From positions 1-64,000 of the forward strand of contig PBIO01000018.1 of the NCBI GenBank assembly GCA_002720865.1: 64,000 bases of DNA, given 5' to 3'. The notes under the pieces were generated by a model that saw only the letters and a program-made list of their open reading frames with translations, was not told the DNA's origin and made no database searches. A program made the translations under genes and the position numbers. Positions 23,960-32,859 of the stretch are shown here, in pieces. Numbering within the stretch: position 1 is the stretch's first letter; each line of letters starts with the position of its first letter. This DNA is from Halobacteriovorax sp. GTDB taxonomy: Bacteria > Bdellovibrionota > Bacteriovoracia > Bacteriovoracales > Bacteriovoracaceae.

Positions 23960-26038
23960 ATGAGTAATAATTCTAGTGAAACATCTTTTAATCGATTAGC
24001 TGACGAGAAGTCCGCCTATCTTCTTCAACATAAAGACAACCCTGTTCATTGGTGGCCCTTCGGACCAGAAGCGCTCTTAAAAGCAAAAGAAGAAAATAAG
24101 CCCATCTTCTTATCTGTCGGTTATTCTTCATGTCACTGGTGCCATGTTATGGCCCACGAGTCTTTCGAAGATCAAGAAACTGCCGATCTTATGAATGAGA
24201 AATTTATTAATATAAAAGTAGACCGAGAAGAATTCCCAGACATTGATTCTTATTATCAGCAGGCCTGCCAATTATTTATTCAGCAAGGCGGATGGCCTCT
24301 TTCAGTATTTTTACTTCCAGACTTAAAGCCATACTTTGCTGGAACATATTTTCCCCTACATGGAAAGGAGGGGCACGCCAGTTTCAAACAAGTCCTTACG
24401 GAGCTTTCAAGGGCCTATAGTGAAGATAGTGAAACTGTTTTAAAAAATGCCAATGAAGTAACCGAAAAAATAAAAGAAGGGTTTGTTCCAAATGAAAAGG
24501 TAGAGTTTGAAGGTCACTTCCCTCATCCTTCTTCAATAGCCGAAGCTTTAAAGCAATACGAAGATGCCGAAGGTGGAGGATATGGGACTCATCCTAAATT
24601 CCCACATTTTCCCTTTTTAACTTGGGCCAGTGAGCAAATGCTTGAGGGAATGATAAATAAAGAACAAGGTGGAAACCATATCGTGACCACCTTTGAAAAA
24701 ATGCTTATGGGTGGTTTAAATGATCACGCCAGAGGTGGCTTTCATAGATACAGCGTCGACAATAACTGGAAAGTCCCACATTTTGAGAAAATGCTCTATG
24801 ATCAAGCTGGTCTACTAAGTGCTCTTTCTAAGTTTAGCTTGCTCTACCCCTCTCCTCTCGTCTATGACACCATAATTAATACTTTAGATTATCTTGAGTC
24901 TGAAATGTTTAGCGAAGAGGGCTACTTCTTTTCCGCCCAAGACGCTGATAGTGAAGGACAAGAAGGACTTTACTTTACTTTTACGGAAGAAGAGTTTGAA
25001 GATCTGGTAAATAAGTGCCCAGAAGAAGTTTCAAATAAAATGGATGACCTGAAGAAATGGTTCGAAATCTCCAAAGAAGGAAATTTTGAGAATGGTCTCT
25101 CGGTTATTTCTCTAAACCATAAACATTCTAATGAAATTTTTACTCAAGAAGGCTGGGAGGCCATTAGAGAAGTTAGAAAACAAATCTTAGAAGAGAGAAA
25201 GAATAGGATTCCTCCTGCCACTGATAGCAAAGGTGTGGCCAGTTGGAACTTTATGATGATCACGGCCCTAGTAGATACTATGCAGTACGTGCAAATTGAC
25301 GTAATTAAAAAAATGGCCAGCCGAATTTTTAATAATGCCGTCGAAGGTACTTATAAAAATTTCCTCGCATCAAAAGATGAATCAGGAATGCGCTTAAGAC
25401 ATACGACAACAAAGGATAAAACTCTCCCTTATTTTGAAGATTATGTTTTCTTCACCGAGGCGCAGCTTCGTATCTATGAAATTACGGGAAATCCTGTGTT
25501 TAAAGATAATGTTGTAGAGACTCTTCATTTTATTCTTAAAGAATTTATAGATAGTGGGAAGGCCCTAACCAGAGCAAAATCCACCAATGATTTTGAGCTT
25601 TATCCCAATCAAGATCAAAACTCTTTTGACAATTCTTTTAAGTCACCTCTTTCCACTTTGACTGGGTTGATTAGAAGAGTCTCTGTTCTGGCCCCGGATG
25701 AAGAATTTTCCGAGAGTGCAAAGGAGCTTGTTGAGCTTGTTACACATGAATGTTTAAAGAACCCACTTGCAGCGGGTGAGGCCTTAAGAAGCTTAACCTA
25801 TCCTGAACAGGCCTATAGAGTTGTAAAATTACCAAAGACCTGGTTAGCGCAAGATAAATTTATCGGCTTTATGAATTATTTTCTACCTCGTTTTGTTCTT
25901 AGTTATCATGAAGACGGGGACGATTGGCAGATTTGTAATTCTAATAGCTGTGAGCTTCAAGGAACGGGTCTAGATAATTTTATTGAGACATTAAGGCCAA
26001 GTCCCCCAGAAGAAAGTAGCTCTGATGACCCTTCCTAA
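23960..26038 (+). CDS. DUF255 thioredoxin-domain protein (YyaL/SSP411 family)
   Basis: This 692-residue protein has an N-terminal thioredoxin-like domain with the family signature NPVHWWPFG and a CxxC site at C58 and C61 (SSCHWCHVM). A long C-terminal alpha/alpha-barrel-like region follows, similar to N-acylglucosamine 2-epimerase folds, with [13 protein letters not shown] and [13 protein letters not shown] blocks. The biochemical role of the family is not established. I use the ATG at 23960; a TTG lies two codons earlier. The 3' end overlaps the CoA-transferase-like gene by 14 nt. Confidence 0.9.
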   Translation: MSNNSSETSFNRLADEKSAYLLQHKDNPVHWWPFGPEALLKAKEENKPIFLSVGYSSCHWCHVMAHESFEDQETADLMNEKFINIKVDREEFPDIDSYYQQACQLFIQQGGWPLSVFLLPDLKPYFAGTYFPLHGKEGHASFKQVLTELSRAYSEDSETVLKNANEVTEKIKEGFVPNEKVEFEGHFPHPSSIAEALKQYEDAEGGGYGTHPKFPHFPFLTWASEQMLEGMINKEQGGNHIVTTFEKMLMGGLNDHARGGFHRYSVDNNWKVPHFEKMLYDQAGLLSALSKFSLLYPSPLVYDTIINTLDYLESEMFSEEGYFFSAQDADSEGQEGLYFTFTEEEFEDLVNKCPEEVSNKMDDLKKWFEISKEGNFENGLSVISLNHKHSNEIFTQEGWEAIREVRKQILEERKNRIPPATDSKGVASWNFMMITALVDTMQYVQIDVIKKMASRIFNNAVEGTYKNFLASKDESGMRLRHTTTKDKTLPYFEDYVFFTEAQLRIYEITGNPVFKDNVVETLHFILKEFIDSGKALTRAKSTNDFELYPNQDQNSFDNSFKSPLSTLTGLIRRVSVLAPDEEFSESAKELVELVTHECLKNPLAAGEALRSLTYPEQAYRVVKLPKTWLAQDKFIGFMNYFLPRFVLSYHEDGDDWQICNSNSCELQGTGLDNFIETLRPSPPEESSSDDPS

Positions 26039-26918
26039 GGACTTTAAAGTCGTAGACCTTACTCATCGTCTTCCGGGTCCTACCGCCGGGAAGATCTTTT
26101 GCGACTTAGGTGCAAAAGTCATTAAAATTGAAGATGAAAAATTTAAAGATCCTTTTTTAAGCGGCCTCTTTAATGATTCCGATGATCATTTTACAAAATG
26201 GTATCGTGAATTGAACTCTAAGAAAGAACTTCTTCGGTTTGATTTTAAGGCTGCTTCGGCAAAACAAACCTTATATGAACAATTACAAGATTCACATATT
26301 CTCCTAATCGCAGGGCCTTCGAAAATTTATGAAAATTTAGGGGTTAGCAAAAATCTCCTAAGTTCACATTTCCCTAGTTTAACAGTTATTGAGCTCAAGG
26401 CTGGCTCTGGAAAGTTTAAAAATCTTCATGACCTTAATGCCCTTGCTAATGCCGGTCTACTTGATATGCACGTAGAATCTAAAAGCGAGAGTATAATACG
26501 TCCCCCATTTCTACCAATTGCCGGAATTACTTTTGGTCATTGGGTTGTAACAAAAGCCCTTGCCGCTAAATTAGCAAATAATAATTGGCTCGAAGCGAGT
26601 CTTGAAGAAGCTACAGAAACTATTTTAGTCCCCTTCAAGAGTTCGGGAGAAGGCACACCAAGATACCTTCATAACGGAAAATTTCCTTGTTATTGTTTGT
26701 ACAAAACTTTTGATTCCCGTGCTCTTGCCATTGCAGCAGTGGAGGATAAATTTTGGAGTAGGTTTTTAGAACTCTTTGAATTAAAACTTACCATGGAAGA
26801 TCGCTTTGATACTTCAGAGCGAGTCTTTAAAATTATTTCGAAAAAAATCTCTCAATTAAATTCTAATGAAATTTTATCGGTTTTAGAGAATGAAGATATT
26901 TGTATCTCACTTGTTTAG
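26025..26918 (+). CDS. Short family III CoA-transferase-like protein (CaiB/BaiF)
   Basis: This 297-residue protein starts with the CaiB/BaiF signature ([21 protein letters not shown] and AKVIKIED) and includes [12 protein letters not shown], equivalent to the GxD-x-x-x-x-x-x-G-x-L segment of the family. Typical members are 360-400 residues, so the C-terminal portion is shortened by about 80. Many members are racemases or CoA transferases; the substrate here is unknown. It overlaps the DUF255 gene by 14 nt and the convergent glycosyltransferase gene by 12 nt. Confidence 0.8.
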   Translation: MTLPKDFKVVDLTHRLPGPTAGKIFCDLGAKVIKIEDEKFKDPFLSGLFNDSDDHFTKWYRELNSKKELLRFDFKAASAKQTLYEQLQDSHILLIAGPSKIYENLGVSKNLLSSHFPSLTVIELKAGSGKFKNLHDLNALANAGLLDMHVESKSESIIRPPFLPIAGITFGHWVVTKALAAKLANNNWLEASLEEATETILVPFKSSGEGTPRYLHNGKFPCYCLYKTFDSRALAIAAVEDKFWSRFLELFELKLTMEDRFDTSERVFKIISKKISQLNSNEILSVLENEDICISLV

Positions 26919-28037
26919 AATTTCAGAATAAATTCTTTCAAGCTCTTGGTTCATTTTGGAGTGACTATGTTCCTTCATAATATAATCGCTAGCCCCTGCT
27001 TTGAATGCTAAAACATTATCCACCGGATAGTTAATGGCCATCTTAATTTTTTCAGCTAATAAAATGGACGCATCAGAACGAAAAGAATCATATATAAAGT
27101 TTTTACCACCTGGAAAATGAGAGAAAAAGTCAGCGACACCGCCATGAATACTGGCCAAGACCAAGGCTCCATGCCCCAGTCCTTCTGCCACCACTAGACC
27201 AAAACTTTCTGGGATAACAGCTGAATGGATAAGTAGATCTGCCGTATTATAATATGCACTTACTTCTTTTTGATTTCCTAAAAATTCTATACTTTCAGTA
27301 AGGTTAAGCTCTTCGATTCTTCTCTTTAGTTTCTTAAAATATTCCTCATCTTCTTCATTTGAGGGTGAACCAACCACAAGCATTTTAAAGGGCAATTCCT
27401 TTTTGAGTAGTCCCAGAGCTTCTATGGTAAGGTGTAGACCTTTCCCAAAGCTAATACGACCGACCCATAGCAAAAGGCTTTCATCCTTTTTAACAAACTT
27501 TCCTTTATCAAAATTGACGTTCTTATTTATATCTACCCCAAGAGGCAAAACTTCTTCATCCATGAGATGATTCGGTCCAAAAATAAATTTTTGTTGGTTC
27601 ATTAAAAAAGAGGAATTAAATAATATTTTTCTTGAAGGAATAAATTTTCCAACTTTGTCCCACAGATTTCCAACGGGCCCGTGTTGAAACCAAACTTCAG
27701 GAATCTTTGATAGGTATGCTGCTGGAGCCCCTAATAAATGGGCGTAGGACATAGTTGAATGAACCAGCTCGATATTCTCGCTTCTAATAATTTTTAAAAT
27801 AAAACCTAGGGCCCTAATAAAACTAAAAGGGTTTCGCATTCTAAGTGGGAAAGGAAGTATATAGGTTGGAATCCCTAGTTTTTTCGTTTCCTCTGCAATT
27901 GGCCCATTATTAAGGAAAAGGACTACGGGAGTAAAAAGACCTGACCTTTGGTGGAGCAGTAAGTTCTCAAGGACAAACTTCTCAGCTCCTCCCCAAAATC
28001 CATTTGGGCTAATATAGAGAATTTTGTTGTAATTCAC
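26907..28037 (-). CDS. Glycosyltransferase family 4 protein
   Basis: This 376-residue GT-B enzyme starts YISPNGFWGGAEKFVLENLL and carries the donor motif ESFGLVVAEGLGHGALVLA near residues 282-300. HSTMSYAHLLG in the N-terminal half is typical of GT4 acceptor regions. It is monocistronic and separate from the other polysaccharide genes, with about 200 nt of non-coding DNA upstream. It probably acts in LPS or capsule assembly. Confidence 0.85.
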   Translation of the reverse strand: MNYNKILYISPNGFWGGAEKFVLENLLLHQRSGLFTPVVLFLNNGPIAEETKKLGIPTYILPFPLRMRNPFSFIRALGFILKIIRSENIELVHSTMSYAHLLGAPAAYLSKIPEVWFQHGPVGNLWDKVGKFIPSRKILFNSSFLMNQQKFIFGPNHLMDEEVLPLGVDINKNVNFDKGKFVKKDESLLLWVGRISFGKGLHLTIEALGLLKKELPFKMLVVGSPSNEEDEEYFKKLKRRIEELNLTESIEFLGNQKEVSAYYNTADLLIHSAVIPESFGLVVAEGLGHGALVLASIHGGVADFFSHFPGGKNFIYDSFRSDASILLAEKIKMAINYPVDNVLAFKAGASDYIMKEHSHSKMNQELERIYSEILNK

Positions 28038-28228
28038 CTAATAATCTTAGCACGTCCTATGAACTTGGGTACTTATGGCACCTTCAAAAAGTAGCAATTT
28101 GACCCTAGGTGCACATTGTCATTATCCCCCCAAGGAATTTCAATGACTTAGCCTCTTGTCTCCCTTAGTAAAATTGGCATGGGAATTGGATATAAGTAAT
28201 CAGTATCGGACTTAAAAGGAGTTTAAGT

Positions 28229-28291
28229 TTGAAGAGACACGGATGTTTGGACGCGGATCAGGTGCACGGAGAATTAACAGGCGCCTCTTAA
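28229..28291 (+). other. Possible 20-codon leader ORF
   Basis: A TTG-started frame of 20 codons is preceded by AAAAGGAG with a 6-nt spacing and ends 14 nt before the ATG of the secreted protein at 28306. Translation could control the downstream gene. Part of the frame can pair with itself (AAGAG near the start with CTCTT near the end). It could equally be chance. Confidence 0.3.
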
Positions 28292-28305
28292 AAAAGGATT
28301 TCATT

Positions 28306-28719
28306 ATGAAAAAGATCCTCCAAATCATAACTCTAGCAATTATCGGAATGCTAATCACTGGAGCATCTGAAGCACAAGGGGCTTCAAGCTACAAAAAAGT
28401 AACTGAGATTGTTAAAGTAGAAACTAAAAAAGTAACAAAAAGTACAAAGGCCGCTGGTCTTGAGCTTGAAAGTGGAAGAAAGATTCACTTAGACCGAGTT
28501 GTTAAAAGACGATTTAAGAAGAAGAGAATCTCTGAAATCTTAAGAAGAGATCAAATTGAACTAACTAACGGCGAGATCATCTATCCTGAAGAAGTACAAT
28601 TTGCTCTTGTTCCTGAAACAAGACTTATTAGAGTTCAAATGGAAGGTAAAGCCCCTAGAGGTGATGATGAAAGAGCACCACGTGGTGATGATGAAAGAGC
28701 ACCTCAAGAGAATGATTAG
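28306..28719 (+). CDS. Small basic secreted protein with C-terminal acidic repeats
   Basis: This 137-residue protein has a signal peptide of about 22 residues (KKILQIITLAIIGMLITGAS), a Lys/Arg-rich body, and a tail containing two copies of the nonapeptide APRGDDERA-type unit encoded by 27-nt repeats at about 28650-28705. I place the start at 28306, where GGA lies 8 nt before the ATG and a true signal peptide begins; an in-frame upstream ATG at 28243 would bury the signal. No family is recognised. An intrinsic terminator follows. Confidence 0.7.
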   Translation: MKKILQIITLAIIGMLITGASEAQGASSYKKVTEIVKVETKKVTKSTKAAGLELESGRKIHLDRVVKRRFKKKRISEILRRDQIELTNGEIIYPEEVQFALVPETRLIRVQMEGKAPRGDDERAPRGDDERAPQEND

Positions 28720-28795
28720 AAGGCCCTAAACTCTTCCTCAGCATTACCCCCGAGGAAGAGAAAATAATAAGCGAAAATATGTTTCCTAGAATAAG

Positions 28796-28818
28796 CCCCA
28801 CCTCAAGGTGGGGTTTTT
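28796..28818 (+). terminator. Intrinsic terminator after the repeat-tail protein gene
   Basis: CCCCACC and GGTGGGG form a 7-bp stem around TCAA, followed by TTTTT. It lies 77 nt past the stop codon and directly abuts the promoter of the next gene. Confidence 0.85.
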
Positions 28819-28822
28819 CTGT

Positions 28823-28828
28823 TATAAT
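28823..28828 (+). promoter_or_regulatory. TATAAT -10 box seven bases before a GTG start
   Basis: A perfect -10 hexamer ends 6 nt before the GTG at 28835, putting the expected transcription start at or next to the start codon. No ribosome-binding site fits between, so a leaderless mRNA is likely. The -35 region would lie in the preceding terminator stem. Confidence 0.5.
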
Positions 28829-28834
28829 TTTAGA

Positions 28835-29761
28835 GTGATACAAAAAATTACTCTTTTCCTACTTCTTTCATCGGGTTTATGGGCGCAAGAGCCTGAACCA
28901 AGCTCCGTTAAAGATATTCTTAAGAAGTATAAAAATATTCGACAAGAAATTAAAGATAGAAAGGCAATTATCAAAACAAATGATGCCATTATCTTTGCTG
29001 ATGTTGGTCTTCGTTATCCAGTTCATGAAATTGCAAAAGGTACTTTAATTAACTTAGCAAACTTTGAAGTAAAGCTTGAAAATGTGTTTCCTGTATTAAT
29101 TAACGGCGGTGTTGGTTATATTAGGGCCGGCGATATTGAAGTCCAAAAGATTTTTTCAAACCGAGCAGCCTCTAGATTAGACCAACATAGTGTAGATTAC
29201 CAATTTCAAAAATCAGCCTCCACTCTAGATGGGCGAACAAATTTCGTTGCTAAATATGCCAATTTTTCACCGGGAACAAATTGGTCTGATTTTAATGACC
29301 TCGCCGGTGATAGCGCTCAAAGTATAACTGGATATCAATTTTTAGTGGAATTTCATCCTCGAAATAAGAAGATTGGTTTTGGGGTTGGTCCAAGCATTTA
29401 TAAGGTTGAACAATCTAAAATTAGCATGTCCACTTGGGCATTCGAAGGGCAGCTATTTTATAGTCCAGCCAAATGGGATTTCTTCCAATGGGATATCAAC
29501 GTAGGGGCTGGGTTCTCTAGTGGAATTACAATTGAAATTACGGGGGTTGAAGGCGTAAACTCTGGCTATTTTTATTCTTGGAATATTGGCACAAGCCTTA
29601 GGTTTTTACCGGATTACAAAATTGGCGGTATTCTAGGCTTTAATTATCGAACCTGGAATATTTCTGGCATGAAAGACGTTGTTTTCCAAAATGGTACTCT
29701 CGCCGACTTGAATGGGTTTTCTGGAAGCGATTTCTTTTTAGGTCTTACCTATAAGTTTTAA
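28835..29761 (+). CDS. Secreted SH3-like/outer-membrane beta-barrel protein (paralog 1)
   Basis: This 308-residue protein has a signal peptide (ITLFLLLSSGLWAQ). An N-terminal strand-rich domain at about 45-100 resembles SH3-like modules, followed by a C-terminal barrel-like part ending in an aromatic residue (LGLTYKF), usual for outer-membrane proteins. It is a paralog of the protein at 35110-35973: aligned blocks include GTNWSDFNDLAGDSA against QNWTNLSEQAGDTS, and a shared GFG.G.SIY. pattern. I choose the GTG at 28835 as start. It is followed 15 nt later by the acyltransferase gene. Function unknown. Confidence 0.75.
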   Translation: MIQKITLFLLLSSGLWAQEPEPSSVKDILKKYKNIRQEIKDRKAIIKTNDAIIFADVGLRYPVHEIAKGTLINLANFEVKLENVFPVLINGGVGYIRAGDIEVQKIFSNRAASRLDQHSVDYQFQKSASTLDGRTNFVAKYANFSPGTNWSDFNDLAGDSAQSITGYQFLVEFHPRNKKIGFGVGPSIYKVEQSKISMSTWAFEGQLFYSPAKWDFFQWDINVGAGFSSGITIEITGVEGVNSGYFYSWNIGTSLRFLPDYKIGGILGFNYRTWNISGMKDVVFQNGTLADLNGFSGSDFFLGLTYKF

Positions 29762-29776
29762 TAAGAGGATTTCTAT

Positions 29777-30898
29777 ATGACAAATAAGAAAATTATGGAA
29801 ATTGAAAGACTTAGAGGTGTCGCAGTTTTAATGGTTTTATTTGTTCATGCAGACTTCTTCAACCAAAAACTACCCTTCTGGGTTAAACAAACCTGGTCTG
29901 GAGTCGATCTATTTTTCGTTATTTCTGGTTATATTGTTAGTTTTTCACTCTTTAAGTACCTCCCTACTTATTCATCTGATGAAAACATCTTCATGAGATT
30001 TAAGAAAACGATTCCAACTTTAAAAGAGTTTTACAAAAGAAGAATATATCGAATCTTCCCGCTCTCTTTTTTTTGGGCAATAGTTCCCCTCACTCTTGCC
30101 TATGCATTAAATGCAAATATCGGTTTTCCTGGAATAAGCAGATACACAGTTATGCAGGAGATCTTTAGCGTTCTTACCTTTCAGTACAATTTTGCGGCTG
30201 CCAATAATCTAATACCAGGGTTTTTAGGAAATTATTGGAGCCTAAGTGTAGAGGAACAGTTTTACTTCCTACTTCCGATTTTACTCATCTGGTTTCCAAC
30301 AGATCAAAAAAGAATCAAATTCTTTTTGATAGTAAGTGCTATTACGGCATTTTTCGTTAGACCATTTATCCCATATACCGGTGCACCCGAATACGAGGAT
30401 GTATGGATTAGATTCACTTCCTACCTACGGTTTGATTCCATTTTTATGGGGGTTTGTTTATTTATCTTAAAGCACAATTCTAAGCTCGAAATAAATAACT
30501 TAAAGAAACCTATGGCCCACCTATGGACTTTACTTTTTATCGGCATCCTATGGCTTCTACCCGGAATATTAATTCATGGTGCCTTTAACAGAAGTATTTA
30601 TACGGTCCTGACGATTGCTTCTTTAGGCCTTGTACTGCTTGCTAGTGAAGATAAGGACTATGTCTTAGATATCCCTATAGTTAAAACAGTTCTAGAGTAT
30701 GTTGGAACCAGGAGCTTTGCACTCTATGTAATTAACTTTATAAGCCTTAAGTTTCTTAAAGAATTTCAAACTTCTCTTAACTATTCTGACTTTACAATGG
30801 GTCTAATTTGGCTTGCGCTCACTTTTATCTTAGCAGAGTTATCATTTCGATTTATTGAAACCCCTTTTATAAAGTTAGGTAGAAAAACAATATCCTAG
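29777..30898 (+). CDS. Acyltransferase 3 family membrane protein
   Basis: This 373-residue polytopic protein has the acyltransferase-3 start EIERLRGVAVLMVLFVHADF with the catalytic-type His, then GVDLFFVISGYIVS, the basic block KEFYKRRIYRIFP, and NYWSLSVEEQFYFLLPI. Members O-acetylate or O-acylate surface sugars. The location among glycosyltransferase, methyltransferase and flippase genes supports modification of a polysaccharide. GAGG lies upstream of its ATG. Confidence 0.9.
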   Translation: MTNKKIMEIERLRGVAVLMVLFVHADFFNQKLPFWVKQTWSGVDLFFVISGYIVSFSLFKYLPTYSSDENIFMRFKKTIPTLKEFYKRRIYRIFPLSFFWAIVPLTLAYALNANIGFPGISRYTVMQEIFSVLTFQYNFAAANNLIPGFLGNYWSLSVEEQFYFLLPILLIWFPTDQKRIKFFLIVSAITAFFVRPFIPYTGAPEYEDVWIRFTSYLRFDSIFMGVCLFILKHNSKLEINNLKKPMAHLWTLLFIGILWLLPGILIHGAFNRSIYTVLTIASLGLVLLASEDKDYVLDIPIVKTVLEYVGTRSFALYVINFISLKFLKEFQTSLNYSDFTMGLIWLALTFILAELSFRFIETPFIKLGRKTIS

Positions 30899-30992
30899 TT
30901 TTTGCCTCTGCATTATCAAACTATCAGCGAAAAAGTTAAAACTCCGCTATAATTAACTTAATTATAATTTTAATGACTAAAGAGATTCACAT

Positions 30993-32120
30993 TTGAAAAT
31001 TTGTCTAATTTCTCCCCATTTTCCGCCTATGAGTTATCCTTGTGGTGCTTCTCATTTTGCGTCAATGTATGCAAAAAACCTGGCGGACGCTGGCCATGAA
31101 GTTACAGTTCTTACTTCTAATACAAGTAGTACTGAGAACCAAGAATCTTTTAAAGTTAAGATCATTCCTGGAAATTGGAATCTATCCCATGTTCTAAAAG
31201 TATCAAAATTTTTGAATTCAGAAGGATTTGATCTTTTTGATATTCAATTTGAAACCTATATGTATGGAGCTAAGGGTGGGGTGCTATTACTACCCTATTT
31301 AGTAAAAAATAAAATTCATCCCATATTAACCATGCATTCTGAAGCACTACCGAAATTTGGTGGAAGACTTTGGCGAATGATCCAATATACTGCATTTAAA
31401 AAAGTTATCTTTTACTCTAAGGCATTTCAACAGAACGCTTTAAATCGTTTCCCTAAGAGAAAAGAAGACTTTTATCAACTTGGCTTTCCAAGTAATATCT
31501 CAAAAGTACATTATTCTGAACTTCAAAAGTTTACTCAAAAAATAAAAGCTAAAGAATTTAGCAACTCTCCAGTGGCTATTTATTTTGGACATATCAACAA
31601 TAATAGGGGTATCGAAGATCTGTTATTTGTCGTAAAAAAATTAAAGGAAACGGGAAAAGAGTTCAAGCTAATCTTAATGAGTCAATTTACTCCAGATAAA
31701 AACCAATACCATAGAGATCTCTTGAGTGAAATAGATAGCCTTGGAATTAAAGAGAATATTGCTTTTACCGACAGAGTCGACGATGAACTAGTCTCTCTTT
31801 TTTTCCAGTCTGCAGACTTTGCCATTCTCCCATTTACTGATGGAGCAAGTTTTAAAAATGGTTCACTTGCCACAGCTGTGATTCATAGCCTACCAATGAT
31901 TACAACACTGAATGAAAAGACAGAAACTGAACTTCAAAACTGTAGTGGGATAAAGTTCTATCCTACTGGTGACAGGGCCAAGCTCGAAGAAGTTCTTATG
32001 GAGTTCTTTAAGGATAGATCTCTATGGACGACCTACTCTAAAGAGATTGAAAAATTAGGTCATATTTATTCATGGAATAACTATATTGAAGTAAGAAATA
32101 AAATATATGGAGTTACATAA
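30993..32120 (+). CDS. Glycosyltransferase family 4 protein
   Basis: This 375-residue GT-B protein starts at TTG with the usual KICLISPHFPPMSYPCGASHF opening. The C-terminal domain has FAILPFTDGASFKNGSLATA, where the E-x7-E motif of other family members is replaced, so it is a more divergent GT4. It is followed without a gap by the methyltransferase and flippase genes, forming a polysaccharide operon. The AT-rich 94-nt upstream region has TATAAT-like sequences that could be its promoter. Confidence 0.8.
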   Translation: MKICLISPHFPPMSYPCGASHFASMYAKNLADAGHEVTVLTSNTSSTENQESFKVKIIPGNWNLSHVLKVSKFLNSEGFDLFDIQFETYMYGAKGGVLLLPYLVKNKIHPILTMHSEALPKFGGRLWRMIQYTAFKKVIFYSKAFQQNALNRFPKRKEDFYQLGFPSNISKVHYSELQKFTQKIKAKEFSNSPVAIYFGHINNNRGIEDLLFVVKKLKETGKEFKLILMSQFTPDKNQYHRDLLSEIDSLGIKENIAFTDRVDDELVSLFFQSADFAILPFTDGASFKNGSLATAVIHSLPMITTLNEKTETELQNCSGIKFYPTGDRAKLEEVLMEFFKDRSLWTTYSKEIEKLGHIYSWNNYIEVRNKIYGVT

Positions 32121-32855
32121 ATGCTAAAAGTTCTGAGCAATCAAGGTCAAATAAATAGTGCAAGAGAGGAACTTAATAAGCTTGGAGCTGACACTTCAAC
32201 AGGCTGGAGAAGGTCGCTTTTCAAAATCTTATATGGGATTAGATACCGCTCCCCCGCTCAACCGGTTAGTATTAATAAGTCTTGGGACACTTTGGTCATC
32301 CTAAAAATGATTGAAGAGCACTTTCCTGATAAACTAAATACCTCTATCTTTGAAATGGGATCCTACAACTCAGAAATTCCCGTTAGTCTTTGGAATAGAG
32401 GCTATAGAAAGATCCGAGCCTCTGACTTTAACCCTAAAGGGCAATGTATTAACTACTATGCCAATAGTATTGATTTTCACGTAGAAGACTTTTACGCTCC
32501 AGCTATTCCAGAAGAAAGCTTAGATGTCATGACGGCCCTTTCAGTAATTGAGCATGGGTACGATCAAAAAAAATTCCTAAGGGCTTGTCAGAAATACTTA
32601 AAGCCTGGGGGAATGGTCATCTTTACGACTGACTACCATAAAGAAAAGCTTTCTATCCCTGAAGATTATAGGTTATTTGATCTAACTTATATGATTTTTT
32701 CAAAAGAAGAGATTGAAAACCTCCTAGAAGAAGCTAAAAAATATGATTTAGAACTTGTTTCTGACGTTCAATGGGGAGACTCTGAATATCCGATTGAGTT
32801 TTTAGGTCACAATATGACTTTTATTCTTATTGCCTTTAGAAAAAAGGCTAAGTAA
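32121..32855 (+). CDS. SAM-dependent methyltransferase
   Basis: This 244-residue protein has a class I methyltransferase core. FEMGSYNSEIPVSLW stands at motif I in altered form, followed by DFNPKGQ, LDVMTALSVIEHGY (motif IV, type-11 methyltransferase) and LKPGGMVIFTTDY. It begins directly after the stop of the glycosyltransferase gene and precedes the flippase gene. It likely methylates a sugar or lipid-linked intermediate of this locus. Confidence 0.8.
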   Translation: MLKVLSNQGQINSAREELNKLGADTSTGWRRSLFKILYGIRYRSPAQPVSINKSWDTLVILKMIEEHFPDKLNTSIFEMGSYNSEIPVSLWNRGYRKIRASDFNPKGQCINYYANSIDFHVEDFYAPAIPEESLDVMTALSVIEHGYDQKKFLRACQKYLKPGGMVIFTTDYHKEKLSIPEDYRLFDLTYMIFSKEEIENLLEEAKKYDLELVSDVQWGDSEYPIEFLGHNMTFILIAFRKKAK

Positions 32856-32859
32856 AACT

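Noticed and set aside
28243-28305. Upstream ATG extension of the 28306 protein
   Set aside because: It would place 21 residues before the signal peptide; the internal ATG has a ribosome-binding site and a correct signal sequence.
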